A DNA stretch of 64,000 nt from Fimbriimonas planktonicus (lineage in GTDB: Bacteria; Armatimonadota; Fimbriimonadia; Fimbriimonadales; Fimbriimonadaceae): the NCBI GenBank assembly GCA_965234685.1, contig OZ248539.1, positions 496,001 to 560,000 on the forward strand. The letters are read 5' to 3'. The notes beneath the pieces are model-generated. The model worked only from the letters and a program-made list of their open reading frames with translations. It was not told the DNA's origin and did no database searches. A program made the translations under genes and the position numbers. Shown here piece after piece: positions 17,993 through 27,614 of this stretch (position 1 is its first letter; each line of letters starts with the position of its first letter).

Positions 17993-19621
17993 ATGACCAA
18001 CCTCGATATCGCCCAGAGTGCCGAACTTCGCCCGATCTCCGAAATCATCCGCGACTCGGGCCTTGGCTTTGAAGATTACGAGCCGCTGGGCCACTACAAA
18101 GCAAAGCTCACCCAAGCTGCCGTTTCACGCTTGTCCGGCACCAAACGCGGAAAGCTGATTCTCGTCACCGCAATCAACGCAACCCCCGCCGGCGAAGGCA
18201 AAACCACCGTAACCATCGGCCTCGCTCAGGGTCTGGCAAAGATCGGCAAGGTCTCCATTCCCGCCACCCGCGAACCCGCTTTGGGCCCAATCTTCGGCGT
18301 GAAAGGCGGTGCCTGCGGAGGAGGATATAGCCAAGTCCTTCCGATGGAGGACATTAATCTATTCTTCACCGGCGACTTTCCCGCCATTACCGCCGCCCAT
18401 AACCTCCTCAGCGCGATGCTCGATGCCCACCTGCAGCACGGCAACGAGCTCCAAATCGACACCCGCGCCGCCCTCTGGCCCCGGACCATCGACATGAACG
18501 ACCGATCTCTCCGCGAGATCGTTGTCGGTCTCGGTTCCGGAAACGGGGTCGTTCGCGAAGACGGGTTCGTGATTACCCCCGCCAGCGAAATCATGGCGAT
18601 CCTCTGCCTGTCGACTTCCATCACGGACCTGAAGGAGCGCCTCGGCAACATCGTCGTCGGCCGCAATATGAAGCGCGCCCCGGTCTTCGCCCGCGACCTC
18701 CGCGCGAACGGCGTCATGGCCGCGCTACTCGCAACCGCGCTCCGCCCGAACCTCGTACAAACCATGGAAGCCGGCCTTGCCCTCGTCCACGGCGGACCGT
18801 TCGGCAACATCGCCCACGGTTGCTCCTCCATCGTCGGCACCCAATCCGCCCTCGGCCTCGCCGATTTCGTCGTTACCGAAGCCGGGTTCGGCGCCGACCT
18901 CGGCGCGGAGAAGTTCCTCAACATCGTCTGCCCGCGCCTCGGCTACGGCCCCGACGCCATCGTCCTGGTGGCAACCGTCCGCGCCCTCCAACACCACGGC
19001 GGCGGTGATCTGAATCTTGGCTACGAAAACCTAAAGCGCCACATCCGGCACCTCTCCCAATACGGTCCGCCGGTCGTCGTCGCTATCAACCAACGCGCCG
19101 AAGACTCGCTAAGCGATCACCAGTTCCTGATCGAAAAGTGCGCCGAAGACGGAATCAAAGCCATTACGGCAAACCCTTGGAACGGCGGCGGCGCCGGCTG
19201 CGAAACCCTCGCTCAGCACGTTGCCACGGCGACCGAAACCCCGAGCCCATTCGCATCCCTTTACCAAGCCTCCGATCCCATCGAAGCCAAGCTCCAAGCT
19301 CTGGTGGAAAGGGTCTACGGCGGAATCGGCGTGGAACTGTCCGACAAAGCCAAGAAAGACGCCACCTGGCTTCAAAAGCACGGCTTCGCCGAACTCCCGA
19401 TCTGCGTCGCCAAAACTCAATACAGCGTCAGCGATGACCCAACCCTCCTAAACGCCCCAGAAGGCTTCAACCTCCACATCCGCGAGTTGCGTCTGTCCGC
19501 CGGAGCTGGCTTCATCGTCGCCGTCTGCGGAGACATCCTCCTCATGCCCGGTCTCGGAAAAGCCCCGAGCGCGTTCAACATCGACATCGATGCCGAGGGC
19601 AAGATCACCGGTCTATTTTAA
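17993..19621 (+). CDS. fhs: Formate--tetrahydrofolate ligase
   Basis: Fhs makes 10-formyl-THF from formate, THF and ATP for one-carbon metabolism. The P-loop TPAGEGKTTVTIGL, the motif EPALGPIFGVKGGACGGGYSQV and the C-terminal MPGLGKAPSAFNIDID are all present, and the 542-aa length is normal. I chose the ATG at 17993 (MTNLDIAQS) over a TTG 24 bp upstream because homologues begin a few residues before the D-I-x-I-A-x-x motif. It is a single gene between divergent amidohydrolases and an S9 peptidase. Confidence 0.97.
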   Translation: MTNLDIAQSAELRPISEIIRDSGLGFEDYEPLGHYKAKLTQAAVSRLSGTKRGKLILVTAINATPAGEGKTTVTIGLAQGLAKIGKVSIPATREPALGPIFGVKGGACGGGYSQVLPMEDINLFFTGDFPAITAAHNLLSAMLDAHLQHGNELQIDTRAALWPRTIDMNDRSLREIVVGLGSGNGVVREDGFVITPASEIMAILCLSTSITDLKERLGNIVVGRNMKRAPVFARDLRANGVMAALLATALRPNLVQTMEAGLALVHGGPFGNIAHGCSSIVGTQSALGLADFVVTEAGFGADLGAEKFLNIVCPRLGYGPDAIVLVATVRALQHHGGGDLNLGYENLKRHIRHLSQYGPPVVVAINQRAEDSLSDHQFLIEKCAEDGIKAITANPWNGGGAGCETLAQHVATATETPSPFASLYQASDPIEAKLQALVERVYGGIGVELSDKAKKDATWLQKHGFAELPICVAKTQYSVSDDPTLLNAPEGFNLHIRELRLSAGAGFIVAVCGDILLMPGLGKAPSAFNIDIDAEGKITGLF

Positions 19622-19682
19622 GGTGTGATGTATCAGCAAAATGGCCGGACCGCGAAACTTTAGGTAACGTTGCGTTCCAAAG

Positions 19683-22010
19683 ATGACACTTGCCCTCGCG
19701 CTCCTTTCGGTTGCATCGCAGGCTAGTCCGGCCGTCGTGCCCGACATCAACCGCGCCCTCGGCATCGAGCGCGAGTACCGCGGCAAAGCGTTTCGAACCC
19801 GCGTAACGCCCAACTGGCTCCCGAACGGCGGCCTCTGGTATCGCATCGACACCGGCCCGGACGCCTTCGAGTGGGTGGCGGTGGACCCGGCGGGCAAAGT
19901 GTCCCGATTCAAAACCGAACTCGAACTCCGAAAGAAGCTCGGCGCAACGATGGGCCCCGAAAAGCCCCTCCTGCTCACCGCCCAGCCCCAACCCCGAGCT
20001 GCCGGCGAGCGCGTCGATTTCGAATTCCTGAATCGCGCCGGAAAGCCGGTCCAAATCTTCTGGGTCAACGACGACGAGCGGGTCCCCTACGCCAAAATCG
20101 ACTCCGCCAAGTCCCACGTTCAAGGCACCTTCTCCGGCCACGTTTGGGAAGTTCGCTTCGATGACGGCAAGACGATCGGCTACGTGACCGTGCCCGCCCT
20201 AGGCGGAAAAGTCCAAATCGAGGCGGCCGTGCGGCCCGAACCTACCGCCCCAAGACCCGAGCGCCAGCAGGCACCTTGGAACCTCACGATCCGCAAAAAC
20301 GACCTCTGGGCAACCGAAACCGCAACCGGCCAGGAGTTCCAGATAACGTTCGACGGCACCCCCACCGACCACTACCGCACGACCGGCAACTTCTGGTCCC
20401 CCGACCAATCCAAACTCGTCGTTTTCCGAACCCGGTCGGCTCAAGAGCGAAAGGTCAACATCGTCTCCTCCTCGCCGAAAGACCAGCTTCAGCCAAAGCT
20501 CATCACCCTCGACTACCTAAAGCCCGGCGACCAAATAGCCCTCCCGCGCCCGGTCCTCATCGACGTCAAAACCCGAACCGCGAAGCTCCTCGACAACACG
20601 CTCTTCTCAAATCCGTGGAGCCACCCACCTCTCGCGAACAGCGGCTGGGGCAATGCCGTCACTTGGAGCCCGGACTCCAAACGGTTCTACTTCGCCTACA
20701 ACCAGCGCGGCCACCAGCTCATGCGCGTCCTTTCCGTCGACGCTGAAACCGGCACGCCAACCACTCTATTCGAAGACCAAACCAAAACCTTCATCCACTA
20801 TTCCGGCAAGTTTTGGTCCAAGTACCTGCCGAAATCGAATGAGATCATCTGGATGAGCGAGCGCGACGGCTGGAACCACCTCTACGCCCACGACGCCACC
20901 ACCGGCGCCCTTACGCGCCAACTCACCCGCGGCCCCTGGGTCGTGCGCAGCGTGGAATCCCACGACGAAACCGCCAACACCCTCCTTCTTCGTGTCGCCG
21001 GAAGAACGCCTAAAGAAGACCCGTACCACGACCATTACGTGGAGCTGAACCTAGCAACCGGCGCGATCCTGCCGCTCACCGCCGCCGACGGTACCCACCG
21101 CCTCACCTTCTCGCCCGACAACAAAACCTATCTCGACACCTACTCTCGCGTCGACCTTCCGCCCGTCACCGAACTTCGAAGAAAGAGCGATGGAACCAAA
21201 ATCGCGACTCTAGAAACCAGCGACATCACCGGTCTCTTCGCCACCGGCTGGCGCGCCCCTCAGCGCTTTGTTGCGAAAGGCCGCGATGGAAAAACCGACA
21301 TCTACGGCGTCCTCTGGCGACCCAAAAACTTCAAACCCGGCAAGAAATATCCCGTCATCGAGCAAATCTACGCCGGCCCGCAAGGCTTCTTCGTTCCGAA
21401 GCAATGGAGCCCAACCTTCGGCAACCCTCAGCAAATCGCCGAGCTCGGCTTCCTCGTCGTCCAAATCGACGGCATGGGCACCGATGGCCGCAGCAAAGCC
21501 TTCCACGACGTCGCCTTCAAGAACCTGAAAGACGCCGGATTCCCCGACCGAATCGCCTGGATGAAAGCCCTCGCCAAGCAAGAACCCGCGATGGACCTGA
21601 CCCGTGTCGGCATCTATGGCGGCAGCGCCGGCGGACAAAATGCCATGGCGGCCGTTCTGTGGCATGGCGATTTCTACAAAGCCGCCGTCGCCGACTGCGG
21701 CTGCCACGACAACCGCATGGACAAAGTTTGGTGGAACGAGCAGTGGATGGGCTACCCGGTCGACAAGTCGTATGAAGACAGCTCAAACGTCGTCAACGCC
21801 GCCCGCCTGAAAGGGAAGCTCATGCTTACCGTCGGCGAGCTCGACACGAACGTAGACCCCGCCTCGACTATGCAGGTGGCCGACGCCCTCATTCGCGCCG
21901 GAAAAGACTTCGACCTCATCGTTTTCCCCGGCGGCGGCCACGGCGCGGGCGAATCTCCCTACGGAAAGAAGAAGCGAATGGAGTTCTTCATCCGCCACCT
22001 GAACCCGTAA
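19683..22010 (+). CDS. S9-family (DPP IV-like) serine peptidase
   Basis: The 775-aa protein has an N-terminal beta-propeller region and a C-terminal alpha/beta-hydrolase domain. The catalytic serine is S648 in YGGSAGGQ, the Asp is D721 in GELDTNVDP and the His is H753 in PGGGHGAG. The N-terminal 17 residues are hydrophobic and may be a signal peptide, so the enzyme is probably exported. It would cut dipeptides or short peptides after Pro or Ala, as in the family, but the exact specificity is not visible. The start ATG is 61 bp after fhs. Confidence 0.93.
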   Translation: MTLALALLSVASQASPAVVPDINRALGIEREYRGKAFRTRVTPNWLPNGGLWYRIDTGPDAFEWVAVDPAGKVSRFKTELELRKKLGATMGPEKPLLLTAQPQPRAAGERVDFEFLNRAGKPVQIFWVNDDERVPYAKIDSAKSHVQGTFSGHVWEVRFDDGKTIGYVTVPALGGKVQIEAAVRPEPTAPRPERQQAPWNLTIRKNDLWATETATGQEFQITFDGTPTDHYRTTGNFWSPDQSKLVVFRTRSAQERKVNIVSSSPKDQLQPKLITLDYLKPGDQIALPRPVLIDVKTRTAKLLDNTLFSNPWSHPPLANSGWGNAVTWSPDSKRFYFAYNQRGHQLMRVLSVDAETGTPTTLFEDQTKTFIHYSGKFWSKYLPKSNEIIWMSERDGWNHLYAHDATTGALTRQLTRGPWVVRSVESHDETANTLLLRVAGRTPKEDPYHDHYVELNLATGAILPLTAADGTHRLTFSPDNKTYLDTYSRVDLPPVTELRRKSDGTKIATLETSDITGLFATGWRAPQRFVAKGRDGKTDIYGVLWRPKNFKPGKKYPVIEQIYAGPQGFFVPKQWSPTFGNPQQIAELGFLVVQIDGMGTDGRSKAFHDVAFKNLKDAGFPDRIAWMKALAKQEPAMDLTRVGIYGGSAGGQNAMAAVLWHGDFYKAAVADCGCHDNRMDKVWWNEQWMGYPVDKSYEDSSNVVNAARLKGKLMLTVGELDTNVDPASTMQVADALIRAGKDFDLIVFPGGGHGAGESPYGKKKRMEFFIRHLNP

Positions 22011-22027
22011 TTCTTAGGGGAAACAAA

Positions 22028-22237
22028 ATGCCTATCGACTCTGCTTTTCGCTCCAAGTTTGAATCTGCGGAAGTAATGCTGGCAAATATTCGAATCCTTC
22101 TTAAGTCCAACACGACGTATGGCAACGTATTCGAAGTACGGACTGTCGATGGCGTTGAATATGTGATGGTTGATGGAAGTTCTGATCCGATCCCTTTTGA
22201 TGACCTGATAAATCAGATAGCGAATGATGAACGGTAA
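22028..22237 (+). CDS. Small acidic protein, unknown
   Basis: A 69-aa protein with a clear Shine-Dalgarno (TAGGGG, 7 nt before the ATG) 17 bp after the S9 peptidase stop. The sequence is mixed alpha/beta with a YVMVDGSSDPIPFDDLINQI ending and is less GC-rich than the genes around it. No family is recognised. Its position suggests cotranscription with the peptidase upstream. The end lies 10 bp before the chosen start of the FAH-family gene. Confidence 0.65.
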   Translation: MPIDSAFRSKFESAEVMLANIRILLKSNTTYGNVFEVRTVDGVEYVMVDGSSDPIPFDDLINQIANDER

Positions 22238-22247
22238 TAATGCTCCC

Positions 22248-23186
22248 ATGAGCCAAACCCTCCTCGACCGCCCCAGCCTCCGCTTCGCCCAAACCCCGAA
22301 CGGCCTGGTCGTCGAGGCGGAGGGCCAATTCTGGCCCCTGACGCTCCCGGAAAACATCTTCCAACTCACTCGCGCTGAACTCTTCAAAACCCTCCTTGAA
22401 GCAACGGCAGGAACGCCGCTCGAAGAAGAGCCAGAACTCCAAAACTTCCTCGACCCCACCCAAACCCCGATCCTCGGCGCCGGCGTCACCTTCTCCAACT
22501 CCCACCGCGAACGCCGCATGGAAGCCCTCCGCGCAGGCAGCATGGAAGAAATCACAGACGACGGCCGCCCGACCCCTTACGACGTCGTCTACGACCCCGC
22601 CAATCCGCCCGAGGTCTTCTTCAAAGCCATCCGCACCGGCCACCTTGCCGCGCCAAACGAACTCTGGATCCGCCCCGATGGTGGGGAAGACGGTGCCATC
22701 GGCAACAGCGTCCCCGAACCGGAGCGCGTCCTCATCGTAAACAAGCACGGCGAGATCATCGCCGAAACCCTCGGCAGCGACACCACCGCCCGGCAGCTCG
22801 AAAGCCTCAGCCCGCTCTACCTTCCGGCAGCGAAAACCTATCCCGGCTGCACCACCCTCTGCCCCTGGCTCACCGTCTTTTCACCCGAACTTCCTCAGCC
22901 CGAAATCATCATCCGAATGGAAATCCACCGCGACGGCGAAACCATGTACGGCGACGAATACGGCAGTAGCCAAATGAAGCGCACCCCAGAGAGCCTCGTC
23001 CGTCACGCTCGAACCCTCGCCGCCGAAGCAGACGGCACGTTCGAAGCCGGATTCGCCCTGTTCACCGGCACCGGCATCATCCCGCCCATCCAGTTCGCCC
23101 TTGAGCCCGGCGACATCGTCACCATCTCCAGCCCCCAGCTCGGACGGCTAGAAGCAACCACCAAAGTCGTGCAATTCGGGTTCTAA
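22248..23186 (+). CDS. FAH-family enzyme, likely 2-keto-3-deoxy-pentonate dehydratase
   Basis: The 312-aa protein has the fumarylacetoacetate-hydrolase fold: TPILGAGVTFSNSHRERR near the N-terminal third, ALTEP-like metal positions replaced by FTGTGIIPP and an LEPGDIVTISSPQLG ending. In Caulobacter the FAH-family XylX dehydrates 2-keto-3-deoxy-D-xylonate to alpha-ketoglutarate semialdehyde, and it is encoded with an IlvD/Edd-type dehydratase. This gene sits 2 bp before such a dehydratase, so I assign the same step here. I used the ATG at 22248; an upstream in-frame ATG at 22224 would overlap the small gene. An AATAAT sits 6 nt before the chosen ATG. Confidence 0.75.
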   Translation: MSQTLLDRPSLRFAQTPNGLVVEAEGQFWPLTLPENIFQLTRAELFKTLLEATAGTPLEEEPELQNFLDPTQTPILGAGVTFSNSHRERRMEALRAGSMEEITDDGRPTPYDVVYDPANPPEVFFKAIRTGHLAAPNELWIRPDGGEDGAIGNSVPEPERVLIVNKHGEIIAETLGSDTTARQLESLSPLYLPAAKTYPGCTTLCPWLTVFSPELPQPEIIIRMEIHRDGETMYGDEYGSSQMKRTPESLVRHARTLAAEADGTFEAGFALFTGTGIIPPIQFALEPGDIVTISSPQLGRLEATTKVVQFGF

Positions 23187-23188
23187 AC

Positions 23189-25150
23189 ATGCCAACCGAC
23201 GACCTTCTAAATCGGCACCTGAGTAATTCGCCAAGCCTCGAATTCCCCCTCAAGAGCCCCGGTCCCGAGGGCACCCTCGGCTACACCGAAGATGACCTCC
23301 TCAACCGCCCCAGCGGCGACCTCTTCGGCATGTCACAAAACGCCGGAATGAGCGGATCTGGCGCAAACGCCACCGACCCCAACATGGTCATCCTGAGCAC
23401 CCTCGGCGGCTGGCCCAACGCCGCCATCGGTGCCCACACCGGCCACAACGAGCTCTACAAACTCGTCGAAGTCGCCGCCCACGAGTTCCGCCGCCTCGGC
23501 CAACTCCCCTTCGCCCTCCACACCAGCGACACCTGCGACGGCCGAACCCAAGGCACCATCTGGGCAAACATCAGCCTCGCCTCCCGCAACGTCATCTTCA
23601 AAAGCCTCGCCACCCAGCTCCGCGGAATCCCCTGCGCCGAAGGCGTCCTCGGCATCGCCACCTGCGATAAGGGCCTGCCCGCAATGACCATGCTCATTGC
23701 CTCCCTCTGCCAGTTCCCCGGAAACCTGCCCGGCATCATCGTCCCCGGCGGCGTCACCTTGCCACCGGAAGAGGGCGAGGACGCCGGCACCATCCAAAGC
23801 CTCGGCGCGCGCTTTGCCAAAGGCGTAGTGAACCTAGAACAAGCCCAAGATCTCGGCTGCAAAGCCTGCGCGACCCCCGGCGGAGGCTGTCAGTTCTTTG
23901 GCACCGCCGCCACCGCCCAAGCCGTCGCCGAAGCGATGGGCCTCAGCCTCACCCACGCCGCCCTCGCCCCGTCTGGCTTCGAAATCTGGACCGACCTTGC
24001 CCGAGATTCGGCCGAGTCCATTGTCAAAATGCGCCAAGCCGGCGTCGGCGTAAAGCAGATCCTCACCGACGCCGCCATCCGAAACGCGATGACCGTCCAC
24101 GCCGCCATGGGCGGCTCGACCAACCTCCTCCTTCACATTCCGGCAATCGCCCACGCCGCCGGGCTACGCCGTCCAACCCGCGAAGACTTCCACGAAATCA
24201 ACCTCAAAGTCCCGCGCATCGTCGATTGTCTGCCGACCGGAATCCACCCCACCGTCCGCGTTTTCATGGCCGGTGGCGTGCCCGAAGTCATGCTCCACCT
24301 CGCCGCGCTCAACCTGCTAGACCTCGACGCCCTCACCGTCACCGGGCTCACTCTCGGCGAGAACCTCCAGTTCTGGAAAGACAGCGACCGCCGCCGAATC
24401 CTGCGCGAACGCCTGCTCGCCGAAGACGGCATCGACCCCGACGACGTCATCCTCTCCCCCGCCCGCGCGGGTGCCCTCGGCTTCGGTCCGACCGTCGCCT
24501 ACCCGACCGGCAACATCGCCCCCGAAGGCAGCGTCGTCAAGGCGACCTCCATCCACCGCCGCCTCCTCGATGCCGACGGCATCTACCGAAAAACCGCCCC
24601 CTGCCGAACCTTCACGAACGAATCCAGCGCCATAAATGCCGTAAAAGAAGGCACCGTCCGACCCGGCGAGGTCATCGTCATCATGTGCCGCGGCCCCCTC
24701 GGCGCCGGAATGCCCGAGACCTACGAAGTCACCGCCGCCCTCAAAGGCATCGCCGAGCTCTCCGACTGCGCCCTCATCACCGACGCCCGCTTCTCCGGCG
24801 TCACCACCGGCCCGTGCTTCGGCCACGTCTCCCCCGAAGCCCTCGCCCCGAACTCCAACCTCGGCAAGCTCCGCGATGGCGACATGGTCGAAATCTTCCT
24901 CGATACCAAGCGCCTCCAAGGCTCCCTCAACCTCGTCGGCGAGAACGGCGTCGCTATATCGGCAGAACACGGAGACCACATCCTCGCCCAGCGCGCAAAG
25001 CGGGAAGACCTAGAAATCGACCCCCACCTGCCCGACTACATCCGCCAATGGGCCCTCATCCAGCACCTCAGTGGCGGCCCTTGGGGCGGCTGCGTAGAGG
25101 AGCTAACGACCCTCGAAGCCGCGCTAGGTGCCGCTATACTCCCCGCATGA
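23189..25150 (+). CDS. yjhG: YjhG/YagF-type D-xylonate (pentonate) dehydratase
   Basis: IlvD/Edd-family dehydratase of the long 650-aa YjhG/YagF subgroup. The sequence has PSGDLFGMSQNAGM, DTCDGRTQGT (C116), GIATCDKGLP (C159) and CKACATPGGGCQFFGTA (C227, C234), the Fe-S cluster and metal environment, and GGSTNLLLHIPAIAHAAG. These match the E. coli YjhG/YagF pattern closely along the length. The reaction removes water from D-xylonate to give 2-keto-3-deoxy-xylonate. The downstream step would be done by the FAH-family gene upstream rather than by an aldolase, as in the Weimberg route. No sugar dehydrogenase or lactonase is in view. Confidence 0.88.
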   Translation: MPTDDLLNRHLSNSPSLEFPLKSPGPEGTLGYTEDDLLNRPSGDLFGMSQNAGMSGSGANATDPNMVILSTLGGWPNAAIGAHTGHNELYKLVEVAAHEFRRLGQLPFALHTSDTCDGRTQGTIWANISLASRNVIFKSLATQLRGIPCAEGVLGIATCDKGLPAMTMLIASLCQFPGNLPGIIVPGGVTLPPEEGEDAGTIQSLGARFAKGVVNLEQAQDLGCKACATPGGGCQFFGTAATAQAVAEAMGLSLTHAALAPSGFEIWTDLARDSAESIVKMRQAGVGVKQILTDAAIRNAMTVHAAMGGSTNLLLHIPAIAHAAGLRRPTREDFHEINLKVPRIVDCLPTGIHPTVRVFMAGGVPEVMLHLAALNLLDLDALTVTGLTLGENLQFWKDSDRRRILRERLLAEDGIDPDDVILSPARAGALGFGPTVAYPTGNIAPEGSVVKATSIHRRLLDADGIYRKTAPCRTFTNESSAINAVKEGTVRPGEVIVIMCRGPLGAGMPETYEVTAALKGIAELSDCALITDARFSGVTTGPCFGHVSPEALAPNSNLGKLRDGDMVEIFLDTKRLQGSLNLVGENGVAISAEHGDHILAQRAKREDLEIDPHLPDYIRQWALIQHLSGGPWGGCVEELTTLEAALGAAILPA

Positions 25151-25653
25151 CCGCGTGCTCCTTCCTCGCCCTCTCCGCCTTTGCGATCTCCGGTCCGAAG
25201 GCGGACGACCTAACGACCATCGAAGGCACCATCGCTGCCGTCTACAAAGTCATTTCCGGCCCGGCGGGCGAAAAGCGGGATTGGGACAAAATGCGATCCC
25301 TCTTCCAACCCGAAGCCCGCATGATCGCCGTAGGCAAAACCCCCACTGGCGAAGTCCGCAAGCGCTCCATCACCGTCGAGGACTACATCAAGCAGAGCGG
25401 CCCGATCTTAGAAGAGCGCGGCTTCTTCGAGAAAGAAGTCGCCCAAAAGACCGAGCAGTACGGCAACATCGCCCACGTTTTTAGCACCTACGAAGCCCGC
25501 ACAAAGCTCAGCGACGACAAGCCATTTATGCGCGGAATCAACAGCTTCCAACTTTGGAACGACGGCAAGCGCTGGTGGGTGGTTACCATCTACTGGCAAA
25601 GCGAAGACCCGTCGACCGTGATCCCCGACAAGTATCTTAAGACTGGCGGCTAA
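25147..25653 (+). CDS. Exported NTF2/SnoaL-like protein
   Basis: The ATG overlaps the dehydratase stop (ATGA). TATACT lies exactly 6 nt upstream, so it may also have its own leaderless promoter. The 168-aa protein has a short hydrophobic N-terminus and then an NTF2/SnoaL-type cone: an N-terminal helix (KADDLTTIEGTIAAVYKVI), DWDKMRSLFQPEARMIAVG, and closing strands GKRWWVVTIYWQSED. This fold hosts many small-molecule-binding or lyase activities, and none is specified here. Its 3' end overlaps the convergent AlkD-like gene by 17 bp. Confidence 0.75.
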   Translation: MTACSFLALSAFAISGPKADDLTTIEGTIAAVYKVISGPAGEKRDWDKMRSLFQPEARMIAVGKTPTGEVRKRSITVEDYIKQSGPILEERGFFEKEVAQKTEQYGNIAHVFSTYEARTKLSDDKPFMRGINSFQLWNDGKRWWVVTIYWQSEDPSTVIPDKYLKTGG

Positions 25654-26302
25654 CCATCTCGTTAATCCAGATCGGCGCAAACGGGGAAGTGCACCCTTTG
25701 GAAGTCGGGTAGTCCCGGTACACCCCAAGCTTCTCGCCAATCGCAATCGCGCGCTCGCGGTATTCGGGATGGTTGATCCCCGTCTCCGCGAGCGCGTAGT
25801 TCATCGTCCACTTCACCAACTCCGGGGCGGTCAGCATCTCGGCCTCAACCCGCGTGAGGATCGCGTCAAGATCAATCCCTTCCGGACTCTTCGCGATCCG
25901 CTCGGCCGTCAAACTCCACCCAAACCGCGCCGCCATCTCGTGGCTTTCCGTCATCCACTTCACCCGGAAAGCCTCCTTTCGCGGATGCTGCTTGATCACG
26001 TAACTGCTCAACCAATCCGCCACCCAAGCATCCTTCACCGTCCGCACCATGCCCTCAACCTCGTCTTCCGAAAGCTGCTTCGGCTTCATCAGCAAAATCG
26101 CGAGCAGCATCGCCTCATAATTCCCCGTCGCCCAAAGCTCCTTGGCCAGCTGTGGATTCAGCTTGATCTCCTTCGCCAACCCCCGAATATCCCCCATCTT
26201 CACCCCAAACTGGTTCTCGCTGACGCCCCGCTTGGCGTTCTGATCCTTGAGTTTCGGGTCGGAGAGAGCTTCGAGTCGGGCGAGGATGGAGGCGGTTGTC
26301 AT
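25637..26302 (-). CDS. AlkD-like DNA alkylation repair protein (HEAT repeats)
   Basis: The 221-aa all-helical protein matches the DNA-alkylation-repair/AlkD family. GVKMGDIRGLAKEIK near the start, LAKELWATGNYEAMLLAILLM, DAWVADWLSSYVIKQHPRKEAFRVKWMTE and the C-terminal IGINHPEYR-type segment are HEAT-repeat units. AlkD glycosylases excise N3- and N7-alkyl purines by gripping DNA in a concave groove. I have not verified the key aromatic and Asp residues, so activity is not certain. It ends just inside the convergent NTF2-like gene. Confidence 0.85.
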   Translation of the reverse strand: MTTASILARLEALSDPKLKDQNAKRGVSENQFGVKMGDIRGLAKEIKLNPQLAKELWATGNYEAMLLAILLMKPKQLSEDEVEGMVRTVKDAWVADWLSSYVIKQHPRKEAFRVKWMTESHEMAARFGWSLTAERIAKSPEGIDLDAILTRVEAEMLTAPELVKWTMNYALAETGINHPEYRERAIAIGEKLGVYRDYPTSKGCTSPFAPIWINEMVSRQS

Positions 26303-26482
26303 GGTAGGGCATTGTTACTGTTGGAATTTGACTCGCAACTTGCCAGAACAGGGCGATTGCTTCGTGCTCCTCTCTGATTTGATAACGGGCAGTCCTCGCA
26401 CACAGGACTGCAAGTTCCCAAAGTACTTTTTTGTTGCCAGCATTGTCGCGCACTCGATACCACTGGAAGGGTCCGCCGGCAA

Positions 26483-27166
26483 TCAGTCTTCCCATTCCAG
26501 CCATGCATCGATGCCGTAAGCTTTCGCCCAATACTTGATTGGTGAGGCCACAAGAGGAGCACGATGTCGTTCAAATCTTCTAATGCCACAGTAAACAAGC
26601 CAATCACTTAGAGTAAGTGCTGTATCCGTCGGTAGCTGGTTCAACTCAAGAATAGAGATGAATAGCGGTACTTCAACTGCGTTGACATCCTCTAACTTGA
26701 TTTGTGGTTCCGCGTACGTTCCACCAGCCATAAAGCATGCCTTTTCAGATTCAAGAACAGAAGCAATCGATATTCTCTGAAGAAAGTTTGATGAAAACAT
26801 TTTTTCCGAATAGTCGGCAGCGATCCCAAGTTCGCATAGTTCTGCGTAGTGGAAATATCGGAGCTTCTTGTCATCATTGCTGTACTCGAGACATCTTGCG
26901 AAAAAGCTGAATGCTTGCTTTGCCTGCATGAAGTGACCGGCGGCAAACAGACATTTTCCGTACCCAGACAATATTGCACCAAAATGACACAAAAAGAACT
27001 CTTCTTCTCTCGGAGAGAAAGATTCTGTAGTGAGAATCCTGCCAGCGCGCTTTACAATGCGTTCATAGTGTGCGCTAGCCAAGGTGAGCTGACCCTGTCG
27101 TTTGAGACGGATCGCTTCGTCTTGGCTTGTTTCTAATGTAGCGATATGTTGTTGAATCGTTGGCAT
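26483..27166 (-). CDS. Hypothetical protein, AT-richer than neighbours
   Basis: I chose the ATG at 27166 (MPTIQQHIATLETSQDEAIRLK); an in-frame start 15 codons upstream has an unlikely leader sequence. The 227-aa protein is helical in its first half with TPR-like hairpins (QLTLASAHYERIVKRAG; HFMQAKQAFSFFARCLEYS) and ends in a Trp-rich segment. No family is recognised. The codon and base composition visibly shift to AT compared with the AlkD-like gene 180 bp downstream. Together with the next genes this suggests an acquired segment. No neighbouring function helps. Confidence 0.6.
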   Translation of the reverse strand: MPTIQQHIATLETSQDEAIRLKRQGQLTLASAHYERIVKRAGRILTTESFSPREEEFFLCHFGAILSGYGKCLFAAGHFMQAKQAFSFFARCLEYSNDDKKLRYFHYAELCELGIAADYSEKMFSSNFLQRISIASVLESEKACFMAGGTYAEPQIKLEDVNAVEVPLFISILELNQLPTDTALTLSDWLVYCGIRRFERHRAPLVASPIKYWAKAYGIDAWLEWED

Positions 27167-27614
27167 ATTTTTAAGACCCCGTCTTGAACTATACTTCGCT
27201 GAGCACGGCACAGCAACCTATCTGGAATAATGCGCTTGCCAACACAAGTACATTTGCCAGTGCACGTTCAATAACCTATACGTTGTTTTGCTGATCGTCT
27301 TGCCGTTGAGCTTGATGTCACTTGCCGTCTGGCTGGCAGGCACTAACAAAAGGAACTTTAACGCTATCTTGCCGATGCGCCATCAGCAGATTGACATGGA
27401 TGCTATCTCCGGTTATCTCTCGCGGTTGCATGAGGACTTTCGCAGACTAGCGCCAAGGATATATCTGCGTTTCTGCATCCATACTGGAAGCCGCGTATGC
27501 ACTTCGCTATCGTTTAAATTTTCATTCATCTCGGAAGCAAAGCATTAGCCTGCTCCAGACCGTACATCTGAATTGCTAGCTTCGCGAAGATGTAAACATG
27601 ACCGCCGCGATTCT
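27167..27614. other. Gene-poor AT-rich stretch
   Basis: About 450 bases between two minus-strand genes. The only open frame (27288-27548, plus strand) has no family resemblance, no clear ribosome site and a poor start context, so I do not call it. No tRNA, repeat or convincing terminator was seen. It may hold the promoter of the gene ending at 26483. Confidence 0.5.

Noticed and set aside
24226..25146. Upstream extension of the NTF2-like gene through the dehydratase gene
   Set aside because: The extension is basic, low-complexity shadow sequence; protein similarity begins at the ATG at 25147.
26300..26480. Left attachment site matching the tRNA-Ala 3' end
   Set aside because: No stretch resembling the tRNA 3' end was found near the left edge of the AT-rich region by eye, so an integration site cannot be claimed.
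26115..26531. Minus-strand frame between the AlkD-like and the 26483 genes
   Set aside because: It overlaps both genes in other frames; a protein-like stretch is short and no family fits.
27288..27548. Plus-strand frame in the AT-rich gap
   Set aside because: No ribosome site, no family, and hydrophobic start only; counted as non-coding.
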